64,000 bases of DNA from Solirubrobacter pauli (GTDB lineage: Bacteria > Actinomycetota > Thermoleophilia > Solirubrobacterales > Solirubrobacteraceae). Under the pieces are notes generated by a model, which saw only the letters and a program-made list of their open reading frames with translations, ran no database searches and was not told where the DNA came from. This document shows, piece after piece, positions 52,317-60,061 of the stretch. Within the stretch, counting starts at the first letter, position 1; each line of letters begins with the position of its first letter. The DNA lies in contig NZ_RBIL01000001.1 of assembly GCF_003633755.1 (NCBI RefSeq), positions 3,953,426-4,017,425 on the forward strand. Reading direction: 5' to 3'. The position numbers and the translations under genes were made by a program.

Positions 52317-53325
52317 GCCTCAGCAAGCGCAGCGCGCGGCGGCCGGCGGGCGATCGTTGCTCGACCTGGACGCGGACCTGGGCGCGCTGCTGAGCGACGA
52401 ACGGCGCGAAGCGGCCCGGCGTGAGCTGCACGTCCGGGTGACCACCTTTCCCGTTGGTGAGTGGGACGGGACCCGGCTGGCGGACGCCGATCCGACCCAT
52501 CTCGGCCTGCTGGTCGTCGAGGGCGTCCTGGCGCGTGAGGTCATCCTCGGCGACACCGTCAGCACCGAGCTGCTGGGCCCCGGCGACATCTTCCGGCCCT
52601 GGCACATCGAGGGTCCACCGGAGCTGCTGCCCGTCGCGGTCCGCTGGAACGCGCTCTCGACGCTGCGCCTCGGCCTCATCGACCGGCGCGCGGCCGCGGC
52701 GATCGGCCGCTACCCAGAGGTGTCGGCCGTCATCGTCGACCGGCTGTCCGAGCGTGCGCAGCGCCTGTCGATCACCCAGGCGATCTCCCAGCTCAACCGC
52801 GTGGACCGGCGCCTGCAGGCGCTGTTCTGGCACCTGGCCGAGCGCTGGGGCCGCGTGGCGCGGGATGGGATCGCGGTGCCGCTCGTGCTGTCGCACCGGC
52901 TGATCGGCGAGCTCGTCGGCGCCCGCCGCCCCACGGTGTCCACTGCGCTCGCCGAGCTCGCGCGCGACGGCCAGCTCCTCCGCCGCGACGACGGCACATG
53001 GCTGCTCACGGGCGAGCCGGTCGACGTGCCCGCCGGGGCCGCGGCGGAGGTCATCCGCCAGCGCCGGCGGCTGATGCCGACGCCGGCCGAGCCGGCCACG
53101 GCGGCGGTCGCGATCGCCGAGCCCGCGGGCGAGCGCATGGGCGAGTTGCAGGCGTCACTGCACGCCGCGCGGGCGATCACGCTCCAGCACCGCCGGGACT
53201 TCGACACGATCCGCGCCGAGACGTCCGCGCTGCGCGAGCGGACGCTGCAGCTGCGCAGCCGGCGCGCCGACCATCTCGAGCGCCTGCACGACGCCGCCGC
53301 GGCCCGCGGCCCGAGCTCCAACTAG
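52294..53325 (+). CDS. Crp/Fnr-type transcription regulator (paralogue B)
   Basis: The protein (about 343 aa from ATG 52294; ATG 52306 also possible) matches the 43.3-kb regulator along most of its length: LLDLDADLGALLSDERREAARRELHVR, VVEGVLAREVILGDTVSTELLGPGDIFRPW, ISQLNRVDRRLQALFWHLAERWG and the winged helix HRLIGELVGARRPTVSTALAEL. A C-terminal coiled coil (HRRDFDTIRAETSALRERTLQLRS) is added. It probably dimerises and binds DNA. The ligand is unknown. Confidence 0.83.
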   Translation: MTTRMEAKPQQAQRAAAGGRSLLDLDADLGALLSDERREAARRELHVRVTTFPVGEWDGTRLADADPTHLGLLVVEGVLAREVILGDTVSTELLGPGDIFRPWHIEGPPELLPVAVRWNALSTLRLGLIDRRAAAAIGRYPEVSAVIVDRLSERAQRLSITQAISQLNRVDRRLQALFWHLAERWGRVARDGIAVPLVLSHRLIGELVGARRPTVSTALAELARDGQLLRRDDGTWLLTGEPVDVPAGAAAEVIRQRRRLMPTPAEPATAAVAIAEPAGERMGELQASLHAARAITLQHRRDFDTIRAETSALRERTLQLRSRRADHLERLHDAAAARGPSSN

Positions 53326-53365
53326 GCGCCGGCTCGGAGCGCTCTCGTCGTGATCGCGGCGAAGC

Positions 53366-55231
53366 TCACTGCCCGTCATCGCGCGGCCGGTCCTCCATCA
53401 TCACGACCGCCCCGCGCGGGGACCCGTCGCCCGCCGAGCTGACGAGCGGCAGGATCGTCGCCGCGCACACGATCGCGCGCCCGCGCCGGTTCACCGCGTC
53501 CACCTCGCGCGTCTCACGCGGGCTGGAGCCGCTGACCACCGCACGCAGCGGCGCCGCCAGCTGCTCGGACGGCAACCCGATGTCCAGGCTGAGGAAGTGG
53601 TGGTCGACGGCCTCGTCGGCGCGCAGGCCCCAGAGGTCCTCCGCGCGCCGGTTCCAGACCTGCACCCGCTGCTGGGCGTCGATCACGACCACGCCCAGGC
53701 CCAGCGAGGTGAGGATCGCCTCCAGGAACTCGTTGACCCGATTGAGCTCACCGGTGCGCTCGCGCAGCTCGTCGTTGATGGTCTCGAGCTCCTCGTTGGT
53801 CGACTGGAGCTCCTCGTTCATCGTCTCGAGCTCTTCGTTGGTCGACTGCAGCTCTTCGTTCGTCGTCTGCAGCTCCTCGTTGGCGGACTGGAGCTCCTCG
53901 TTCGTCGTCTCCAGCTCGTCGATCGTGGACTGCAGCTCCTCGTAGGCCAGCTCGAGGTCGCGGCGGTTGCTCTCGAGCTCGCTCTGCATCGCGGCGAAGC
54001 GGGTGACGTCCTCGAACGTGACGCTGACGCCGACGGCGAGGTTGTCGCTCGCGATCAGCGGCGTGACGTTGACGTCCAGCTGGCGGGCGTCACCTCGCTC
54101 AGGCGTGAGCGTGGCCTCGCCGACGGGCACGCGCCGGCGCTCGCGGAGGGCCTGCTCGATCGGCGCGACCAGCTGCGCGGGGCGGTGCGCGAGGTCGGTC
54201 TCCGCGAACGTGCGGCCGATGTCGTCGCCCGCGAGCTGGAAGAGGGCGCGCGCCGGCAGGTTGGCGAACGTCACGCGGCCCGTGCGGGACACGATCACCT
54301 GGGCTGCCGGACCGAGCTCCAGGGCGGCGTCACGCGTCACGCGCTCGTCCTCGCCTGCGGGCCGTTCGTTCTCCTCGGCACCGACGAACGCGCCGGCTCT
54401 CGAACCCATCGTGGTGCGCGGCTGCTTGACGAAGATCCGCTTCTTGAGGTCCGCGGCCGCGAACAGGTCGCGATGCGAGATCATCATCTCGGACTTGCCG
54501 AGCAGCAGCACGCCGGTGTCCAGCAGCGCGAAGTGGAAGTGGCGGAGGATCCTGGCCTGGGTCTCCGCATTGAGGTACATGAGCGTGTTGCGGCAGAGCA
54601 GCAGGTCCAGGCGCGAGATCGGGGCGTCCTGGACGAGGTTGTTGCGGCCGAAGATGACCGTCCGGCGCAGGTCCTTGCGGAATCCCAGCCGCTGGTCGGC
54701 GCGCTCGAAGTACTGCTCGCGCAGCTCCGGCGGGACCGACTCCATCTCCTTGGCCGTGTAGACCGCGAGCCGCGCCTGCGCGAGCGCGTCCTCGTCGATG
54801 TCGGTCGCGTAGATCTTCACGCGCTCGCGGTACTGGTCGATGCCGAGCAGCTCCGCGAGCACCATCGCGCACGTGTACGCCTCCTGGCCGCTCGCGCAAC
54901 CCGCGCTCCAGACGCGGATCGGGTCCGTCGGGTCCTTGTCGGCTATCAGGGCGGGCAGCACATCGTCGCGCAGGTGCCTCCACACGGGCGGGTCACGGAA
55001 GAACTCGGTGACGTTGATGAGCAGCATCTCGAAGAGCTGCCCGTACTCCTCCGGGTCGACCTCGAGGCAGTCCAGGTAGTCGCTGTAGGACGCGCAGCCG
55101 ACCGCGTCCATGCGACGGCGGAAGCGGCGCTCGAGGCTGGTCCGCTTGTAACCCGTGAAGTCGACCCCGCGCGTGCGCCGGAGGAACTCGAGCAGCGCCT
55201 CGAAGGCGGCGTCGGCGGGGGCGTCGCTCAT
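53366..55231 (-). CDS. CheR-type methyltransferase fused to PAS domains and a heptad-repeat coiled coil
   Basis: The 621-aa protein has a CheR N-domain (about 10-65), a SAM-dependent methyltransferase (about 70-270; WSAGCASGQEAYTCAMVLAEL), a PAS domain (about 305-415), a striking coiled coil of repeated EELQSTN/EELETMN heptads (about 425-500), and a second PAS domain (about 505-610). It has no histidine kinase domain, unlike longer CheB-CheR-PAS-kinase hybrids. The ATG overlaps the CheB stop as ATGA. It probably methylates or senses rather than serving classical chemotaxis; no chemoreceptor or flagellar gene is present. Confidence 0.9.
   Translation of the reverse strand: MSDAPADAAFEALLEFLRRTRGVDFTGYKRTSLERRFRRRMDAVGCASYSDYLDCLEVDPEEYGQLFEMLLINVTEFFRDPPVWRHLRDDVLPALIADKDPTDPIRVWSAGCASGQEAYTCAMVLAELLGIDQYRERVKIYATDIDEDALAQARLAVYTAKEMESVPPELREQYFERADQRLGFRKDLRRTVIFGRNNLVQDAPISRLDLLLCRNTLMYLNAETQARILRHFHFALLDTGVLLLGKSEMMISHRDLFAAADLKKRIFVKQPRTTMGSRAGAFVGAEENERPAGEDERVTRDAALELGPAAQVIVSRTGRVTFANLPARALFQLAGDDIGRTFAETDLAHRPAQLVAPIEQALRERRRVPVGEATLTPERGDARQLDVNVTPLIASDNLAVGVSVTFEDVTRFAAMQSELESNRRDLELAYEELQSTIDELETTNEELQSANEELQTTNEELQSTNEELETMNEELQSTNEELETINDELRERTGELNRVNEFLEAILTSLGLGVVVIDAQQRVQVWNRRAEDLWGLRADEAVDHHFLSLDIGLPSEQLAAPLRAVVSGSSPRETREVDAVNRRGRAIVCAATILPLVSSAGDGSPRGAVVMMEDRPRDDGQ
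53755..53935 (-). repeat. Imperfect 21-bp tandem repeat encoding heptads
   Basis: Successive codons for EELQ and EELE alternate with STN, TTN, SAN and TMN, giving about eight 7-residue units in the CheR-PAS coiled coil. Confidence 0.7.
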
Positions 55232-56211
55232 GCGACCGACGCTTCGTCCGCGACCAGGACGCGGCGGATGTTCTCAGCCCGCGCCGCCGCCTCGCGCGCG
55301 CCCCGCTCGAACCGCGCCCGGGTGCGGTCGTGCGTGCCCGGGCGGACGGCGATGCGGGTCAGCAGCGCCGCACGCTCCTCTAGCACCTCGAGCGCGGCCC
55401 ACAGCGCGGACTCGACGGTGTTGTTCTGCGAGTCGACCATCGCCTCCTCGGAGTACGCATGGCCCACGCGGCACCGGTAGCGGAGCACGTGCCCCTCCTG
55501 GTGCTCCCACACCGGGCCGCGGCACTCCGGGCACATGAAGCCGGTCGGGGGGCCGTCAAGGTGCATGGGTCCGTCCACGGACTTCGCGGGACCGGGTTCC
55601 GTCGTCACCGTGTCCTCCTCTCGGAGTGGAGGGATCGCGGACGCGACCACCCGCTCGACCGCTGCGGCGAGCTGCGCCAGGGGCCGGACCTCGGCCTCGG
55701 TCGTCGCGGACAGCGCCGCCGACGGCATGCCCGGGGCCAGCGCATCCTCCGGGTCCTGGACGAGCACGGCCCCGCCCGCGTTCGCCACCACGGCCGCACC
55801 CGCGGCGCCGTCGTCCAGTGCTCCCGACAGCACGACCGCGACCGCGCACGAGCCCCACGAACGCGCGAGCGACCGCAGCAGCGGGTCAGCGGCAGGGCGC
55901 ACGTTGTTCTCCTTCGGGCCCCGGCTGAGCTCGAGGCGGTCGTTGCGCACGAGCAGGTGGTGGTCGGCGGGGGCGACGTAGATCATCCCTGCGCGGAGCG
56001 GGGCGCCATCCTCGGCGAGGACCGCCGTCAGCGCCGAGTCCCGGTCGAGGATCGGCGCCAGCAGGCTCCGGCCGGTCGGCGGGATGTGCAGCACCACGCA
56101 CAGCGCGGCGTCGAGGTCCGCCGGCAGCTCGGTGACGAGCCGGCGCAGCGCCTCGACGCCACCGGCGGAGGCCGCGACGCCGATGACCCGGCGCGGTAGG
56201 GAAGGTTCCAC
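55228..56211 (-). CDS. CheB-type protein-glutamate methylesterase with C-terminal zinc-ribbon-like segment
   Basis: The methylesterase domain (about 8-200) has the catalytic serine S15 in VAASAGG, H42 in VLHIPP, and an Asp in LSGALDDGAAG. The C-terminal part has CPECRGPVWEHQEGHVLRYRCRVGHAYSEE, a Cys/His cluster seen in CheB-like proteins that pair with CheR-PAS. It lacks a receiver domain. GTG 56211 gives 327 aa. TTG 56274 is a longer alternative with a rare TTA codon. It is coupled to the CheR-PAS gene. Confidence 0.87.
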   Translation of the reverse strand: MEPSLPRRVIGVAASAGGVEALRRLVTELPADLDAALCVVLHIPPTGRSLLAPILDRDSALTAVLAEDGAPLRAGMIYVAPADHHLLVRNDRLELSRGPKENNVRPAADPLLRSLARSWGSCAVAVVLSGALDDGAAGAAVVANAGGAVLVQDPEDALAPGMPSAALSATTEAEVRPLAQLAAAVERVVASAIPPLREEDTVTTEPGPAKSVDGPMHLDGPPTGFMCPECRGPVWEHQEGHVLRYRCRVGHAYSEEAMVDSQNNTVESALWAALEVLEERAALLTRIAVRPGTHDRTRARFERGAREAAARAENIRRVLVADEASVA

Positions 56212-56279
56212 TCCTGACGAGGCTACGCCCTCGAAGGTGGGCGCGTGCGGATCTTCGACCGTGGGTAAGGGCAACGGCG

Positions 56280-56450
56280 ATGATCACCGCTTCCCGCTGC
56301 TCTCACTGCCGCTCCACGGTCACCCGCGATGACGTGCCGTGCCCGCGCTGTGGACGCCCGCCGCGGCGGCTCGACACCGCCGCGGTACGGAGCGTGATGG
56401 CGCGGACGGGCGGGCGTCTCAGGCGTCCCGCCCTCAAGCGGAGCCGCTGA
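56280..56450 (+). CDS. Small double-CxxC zinc-ribbon protein, 56 aa
   Basis: ATG 56280 has AAGGG upstream at good spacing and GTGGGTAAGG before that. The 56-aa product has CSHC (residues 7-10) and CPRC (20-23), spaced as in a zinc ribbon, followed by a basic Arg-rich tail (RRPALKRSR). It may bind nucleic acid. The frame is divergent from cheB and overlaps the convergent ferritin-like gene by 17 bp at its end. It resembles the short zinc-ribbon genes at 9862 and 58756 in design. Confidence 0.55.
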   Translation: MITASRCSHCRSTVTRDDVPCPRCGRPPRRLDTAAVRSVMARTGGRLRRPALKRSR

Positions 56451-57261
56451 GCTCCCGCTGGGCCGCTTCCAGGACGGTCACCCGGCGCTGGTGCCGGCTC
56501 TCGTAGTCGCGCACCGCGCCGGCGTGCTCGTTGTCGAGGCGGGCGACGATCTCCTCGGCGGTCGCGTCGTCGTAGCCGGGCCACGGCGGCGTCGCCTTGA
56601 GCTGCTCGCCCTTCTCCAGTACGGCGCGGCGGCTGCGGTTCTCGCGCTCGTAGCTGATGACGGTCGCGAGGTCGTCCTGGCTCAGCTCGCTGAGCTTGGC
56701 GACGACCTGGCCGGCGTTGAGGTCGTCGTAGTCGTCGATCGGGAAGCTCGCGACCTTGGTGGGCTTCGCCTGGCCCGCGAGGGACGGGATCAGCGCGCGC
56801 AGGTCCGCGAGCATCCGCTCCTCGTCAGCGCGGTGACGGCGAGCGAGCTCGGCGATCGCGCTCTCCCCGAGCTCCTCCGCGAGCGCCTCGATCGCGTCGT
56901 AGGTGGCGATCTCGAGCGCCTCGGTGGCGCATTCGTCCTTCGCGTTCTTGAGGAGCTTCTCGTCGAAGTCCGTGCCGCCGCGGAGCAGGTCCAGCGGGCC
57001 CTTGGCCAGCACGAGCGCCTGGCCGACGACGCTCTCGGCGAGCCCGAGCGCGGAGTTGATGATGCTCGAGTCCGGCTCTGAGGCGTGCTCGGCGAGCGCG
57101 CCCGCGTGGCGGCGGGTCTCACGCAGGTGGCGCTCGAGCAGCGTGCGGTAGTCGCCGTGCGGCGTCATCGCGATGTGGGCGGTGAGGGTCGTGACCAGCG
57201 CCCGCTCGGTCGCGAGCGCCTCGTTGAGGTAGCGATTCAGTCGGTGCAGATCCGTTGCCAT
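56434..57261 (-). CDS. Ferritin-like (DUF892-type) helical protein with two C-terminal repeats
   Basis: The 275-aa protein has an N-terminal helical bundle (about 5-165; LNRYLNEALATERALVTTLTAHIAM and RRHAGALAEHASE), resembling DUF892/YciF ferritin-like stress proteins. Two related C-terminal segments follow: YDDLNAGQVVAKLSEL and YDDATAEEIVARLDNE, each continuing to a YE-x5-R-x2-VLE helix. No clear diiron ligands could be confirmed. ATG 57261 has GGGTAGCCC eight bases upstream. It is divergent from the NHEJ polymerase. Confidence 0.75.
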   Translation of the reverse strand: MATDLHRLNRYLNEALATERALVTTLTAHIAMTPHGDYRTLLERHLRETRRHAGALAEHASEPDSSIINSALGLAESVVGQALVLAKGPLDLLRGGTDFDEKLLKNAKDECATEALEIATYDAIEALAEELGESAIAELARRHRADEERMLADLRALIPSLAGQAKPTKVASFPIDDYDDLNAGQVVAKLSELSQDDLATVISYERENRSRRAVLEKGEQLKATPPWPGYDDATAEEIVARLDNEHAGAVRDYESRHQRRVTVLEAAQRELSGSA

Positions 57262-57280
57262 GGTTCTTGGGCTACCCGGA

Positions 57281-57286
57281 TAGGGT
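57281..57286 (+). promoter_or_regulatory. -10 hexamer of the LigD-type polymerase gene (leaderless type)
   Basis: TAGGGT ends seven bases before GTG 57294. Together with GGGTAGCC on the other strand it forms a compact divergent promoter region of about 32 bp. Confidence 0.5.
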
Positions 57287-57293
57287 CTGGTTG

Positions 57294-58193
57294 GTGCCCC
57301 AACCGAAGCGCGTCGAGGTCACTGTGGGGGATGTCACGGTGTCGCTCTCGAACCTGACGAAGCCGATGTATCCGCAGGTCGGCTTCACGAAGGGTCACGT
57401 GATCGACTACTACACGCGGATCGCACCGACGCTGCTGCCGCACCTGGAGGCGCGGCCGTTGACGCTCAAGCGCTACCCGAACGGGGTCGAGGGGACGTTC
57501 TTCTACGAGAAGCGCTGCCCGGCGCACCGGCCCGCCTGGGTGCGGACGGCGCCGGTGTGGAGCGGGCAGAACGAGGGCGACATCGATTTCTGCCTGTGCG
57601 AGGACCTGCCGACGCTCGTGTGGCTGGCGAACCTGGCCGACCTCGAGCTGCACACGCCGATGGCGCGCGTGCCGGACATGGACAACCCGTCGATGGTCGC
57701 CTTCGACCTCGATCCCGGGCCGCCGGCCACGATCGTCGAGTGCGCGCGGGTGGCGCTGGAGCTGCGGCGCTCGTTCGAGTACTTCGGGCTGGAGGCGTTC
57801 CCGAAGACGTCCGGCTCGAAGGGGATGCAGGTGTACCTGCCGCTCAACGTGCCCGGCGTGACCTACGAGGACACGCGGGCGTTCTCGCGCGGGCTCGCGC
57901 AGGTGCTGGCACGGCGGATGCCGGACCTGATCGAGCCCGACATGGCGCGCGCCAAGCGGGCCGGCAAGGTCTACGTCGACTGGTCCCAGAACGACCGGCA
58001 CAAGACGACGGTCAACGTCTACTCGCTGCGGGCGATGGACCGCCCGACGGTCTCGACGCCGCTGACCTGGGACGAGGTCGCGGACATGACCGAGCCGCTC
58101 GCGTTCACCTCGGCCGAGGTGCTCGAGCGCGTCGAGCGCATGGGGGACCTGTTCGCGCCGGTCCAGACGCTCGAGCAGGAGCTGCCGCGCTAG
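57294..58193 (+). CDS. LigD-type NHEJ polymerase/primase (stand-alone Pol domain)
   Basis: The 299-aa protein is the archaeo-eukaryotic primase-like polymerase normally fused to LigD. It has VSLSNLTKPMYPQVGFTK at its N terminus, catalytic D138 and D140 in FDLDPG, KTSGSKGMQVYLPL, and DWSQNDRHKTTVNVYSLRA. It fills and extends broken ends before ligation by the LigD at 46.4 kb. GTG 57294 is chosen because it removes an unrelated upstream leader. Its stop shares a CTAG with the convergent HxlR stop. Confidence 0.92.
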   Translation: MPQPKRVEVTVGDVTVSLSNLTKPMYPQVGFTKGHVIDYYTRIAPTLLPHLEARPLTLKRYPNGVEGTFFYEKRCPAHRPAWVRTAPVWSGQNEGDIDFCLCEDLPTLVWLANLADLELHTPMARVPDMDNPSMVAFDLDPGPPATIVECARVALELRRSFEYFGLEAFPKTSGSKGMQVYLPLNVPGVTYEDTRAFSRGLAQVLARRMPDLIEPDMARAKRAGKVYVDWSQNDRHKTTVNVYSLRAMDRPTVSTPLTWDEVADMTEPLAFTSAEVLERVERMGDLFAPVQTLEQELPR

Positions 58194-58651
58194 GCGGCTT
58201 GGGGCTGAGCGCCCGGACCCGCGTGGACGCGGACGTCCGTGGCGCTGAGCTTGGCGCCGCACGTGGTGCACGTGCGGTGGGCGTCCAGGGTGCCGCCGCA
58301 GTCGCGGTGCGTGAGCACGATCGGCGGGCCGTCCGGCGCGTAGTAGCGGTCACCGAACTGCATCAGGGTGACCATCACCGGCCACAGGTCCAGGCCCTTG
58401 TCGGTCAGCCGGTACTCGAAGCGCTGCGGGCGCTCCTGGTAGGCGACCTTCGTGAGCACGCCCTCCTCCTGCAGGCGCTGGAGGCGCTGCGTGAGGACGT
58501 TGCGGGCGATGCCGAGGCCGGCGGCGATCTCGTCGAACTTGCGGTGGCCGAAGTAGACCTCGCGCAGGATCAGCACCGTCCAGCGCTCGCCGACGAGCTC
58601 GAGCGTCTTGGCGACGCTGCAGTTCTGTCCTTCATACAGGCGGCCGAGCAT
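58190..58651 (-). CDS. HxlR-family transcriptional regulator
   Basis: The 153-aa protein has the HxlR winged helix: CSVAKTLELVGERWTVLILREVYFGHRKFDEIAAGLGIARNVLTQRL split around the recognition helix, with a wing at ERPQRFEYRLTDKG. The early cysteine (residue 11) is where redox-sensing HxlR proteins carry theirs. A C-terminal extension has CGGTLDAHRTCTTCGAKL, a possible zinc ribbon related to the small protein at 58756. Likely a redox- or metal-responsive repressor with an unknown target. Confidence 0.87.
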   Translation of the reverse strand: MLGRLYEGQNCSVAKTLELVGERWTVLILREVYFGHRKFDEIAAGLGIARNVLTQRLQRLQEEGVLTKVAYQERPQRFEYRLTDKGLDLWPVMVTLMQFGDRYYAPDGPPIVLTHRDCGGTLDAHRTCTTCGAKLSATDVRVHAGPGAQPQAA

Positions 58652-58743
58652 CTCCAGTCGAGAGTAGCGTGATGCAACGCGCTGATGGCCGCCTGTGGTC
58701 CGACCGCCGACCTGACCGGCGTTACGGTCGGCCGCGATCGCGG

Positions 58744-58749
58744 TACGTT
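58744..58749 (+). promoter_or_regulatory. -10 hexamer of the small zinc-ribbon gene (leaderless type)
   Basis: TACGTT ends six bases before ATG 58756. Confidence 0.45.
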
Positions 58750-58755
58750 CCCCAC

Positions 58756-58938
58756 ATGGACCTCGAAGAGCGCACCCTCGACGACACCATCGCGCGAACG
58801 TGCTCCGTCTGCGGCGCGAAGCTGACGAGCGCTGAGATCAAGGACGCCCGCGAAGCCGGCGGCCCGTTCCTCTGCTCGGTGCACGCGGCCGAAGTGGCGC
58901 CGGCCGACGAGATCGCGACGGACATCGAGCCTTCGTAG
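58756..58938 (+). CDS. Small Cys-rich (zinc-ribbon-like) protein, 60 aa
   Basis: The 60-aa product has CSVCGAKLTSAE near residue 15 and FLCSVH near 37, giving three Cys and one His as possible zinc ligands, with acidic ends. The CGAKL stretch echoes the C terminus of the adjacent HxlR protein. Family unknown. ATG 58756 is favoured over a longer Arg-rich frame from 58669. Confidence 0.6.
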   Translation: MDLEERTLDDTIARTCSVCGAKLTSAEIKDAREAGGPFLCSVHAAEVAPADEIATDIEPS

Positions 58939-59021
58939 CGGAGCGCGGCTCAGCTCGCGTCGGCGGGTGAGCGGCTTGCGCCGGGTGCGCCCGGGCGCGG
59001 ACCCGCGCTTGCTGCACGGCG

Positions 59022-59060
59022 CTGGTCAGTTTGCTGGGCAGAGCCCAGCAAACTGACCAG
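59022..59060. terminator. Perfect 18-bp hairpin between convergent genes
   Basis: CTGGTCAGTTTGCTGGGC pairs without mismatch with the sequence at 59043-59060 around the loop AGA. The 163-bp stretch 58939-59101 has no gene and holds only this element, between the ends of the Cys-rich and WYL genes. Confidence 0.75.
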
Positions 59061-59101
59061 GTGCACCGCGCCGCCCGCACTGCGCCCCTCCTCGCGGCCA
59101 C

Positions 59102-60031
59102 TCACGCCGCGATCTCGACCAGCCGCTCCCCCAGTGCCCGCACGGCCGCACGCAGCTCCGCCGGCTCGACGATCGTGAACGCACACCCGGCCCCGGCCAG
59201 CAGGCCCGCGGCCCAGTCCAGGGAGTCGGCTCGCAGGCGCAGGCGCGTGCCACCGTCGACGGCGTCGAGCTCGGCCAGCGTCGCCGGGAACCGTCGCGCG
59301 GCCTCGTCGACCGTGCAGTCGAGCACCACCTCGACCTCGTAGCGCCACGGCACGCGCGCGAGGGAGCGACTCACGTAGGCGGTCGCGTCGAAGCCGTCCG
59401 GCGCCGGGGCGCCCGCCGCGCCCACGTCGACCAGGGTCACGCGGTCCGCGCGGAGCGTCCGCAGCGATTGGCGCTGGTGGTCGAACGCGGCGACGTACCA
59501 GCGGCCTGCGTGCGCGACGACGCCGTGCGGGCTCAGCTCGCGCGCCGTCTCGACGCCGGCGGAGTCGGTGTAGATGACGGCGGCCTTGCGGCCGCGGGCG
59601 GCGGCGTCGGCCAGCGCGAGCACGGTCTCGCCGTCGGGCGGCGCGGCCTCGACCTCGCCGGTGAACCCGAGCACGTGGTCGAGCGCCTCGACGCCGCGGC
59701 GCATGCGGTCGGGCAGGACCTGGCGGACCTTGCGCAGGGCGCTGTCGGCCTCGAGGCCCAGCCGCCGGGCGGCGAGCAGCCCGAGCGCGACCGCGGCGGC
59801 CTCTCCGCTCGTGAACATCAGCGGGGGCACGCGGAACCCGGGCTTGAGCCGGTAGCTGCCCCCGCGGCCGCGCTCGCCCTCGACCGGAATGCCGAGATCG
59901 CGTAGGGCGACGATGTCGCGGCGCACCGTGCGTACGTCGACGCCGAGGCGTTGCGCGAGCTCGGGCCCGGTCGCGGTGCCGTGGTCCTGCAGAGCTTCGA
60001 GCAGCTCGAGCACTCGTCCGGCCTTCGCCAT
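59102..60031 (-). CDS. WYL-domain transcriptional regulator (HTH_11 + WYL)
   Basis: The 309-aa protein has an N-terminal helix-turn-helix (about 1-60; LEALQDHGTATGPELAQRLGVDVRTVRRDIVALRDLGIPV) and a WYL domain from about 130 (AAVIYTDSAG...GRWYVAAFDHQRQSLRTLRADRV). WYL domains sense nucleic acids or nucleotides and control DNA-damage, phage-defence or metabolic genes. ATG 60031 removes an unrelated leader. It is divergent from the 129-aa hypothetical gene, a possible target. Confidence 0.87.
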   Translation of the reverse strand: MAKAGRVLELLEALQDHGTATGPELAQRLGVDVRTVRRDIVALRDLGIPVEGERGRGGSYRLKPGFRVPPLMFTSGEAAAVALGLLAARRLGLEADSALRKVRQVLPDRMRRGVEALDHVLGFTGEVEAAPPDGETVLALADAAARGRKAAVIYTDSAGVETARELSPHGVVAHAGRWYVAAFDHQRQSLRTLRADRVTLVDVGAAGAPAPDGFDATAYVSRSLARVPWRYEVEVVLDCTVDEAARRFPATLAELDAVDGGTRLRLRADSLDWAAGLLAGAGCAFTIVEPAELRAAVRALGERLVEIAA

Positions 60032-60061
60032 TAGAGGACCGATTCTGCCCTGTTTACCCCG

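Noticed and set aside
53755-53935. Tandem repeat as a CRISPR-like or regulatory array
   Set aside because: The units are 21 bp, in frame, and encode coiled-coil heptads within the CheR-PAS gene.
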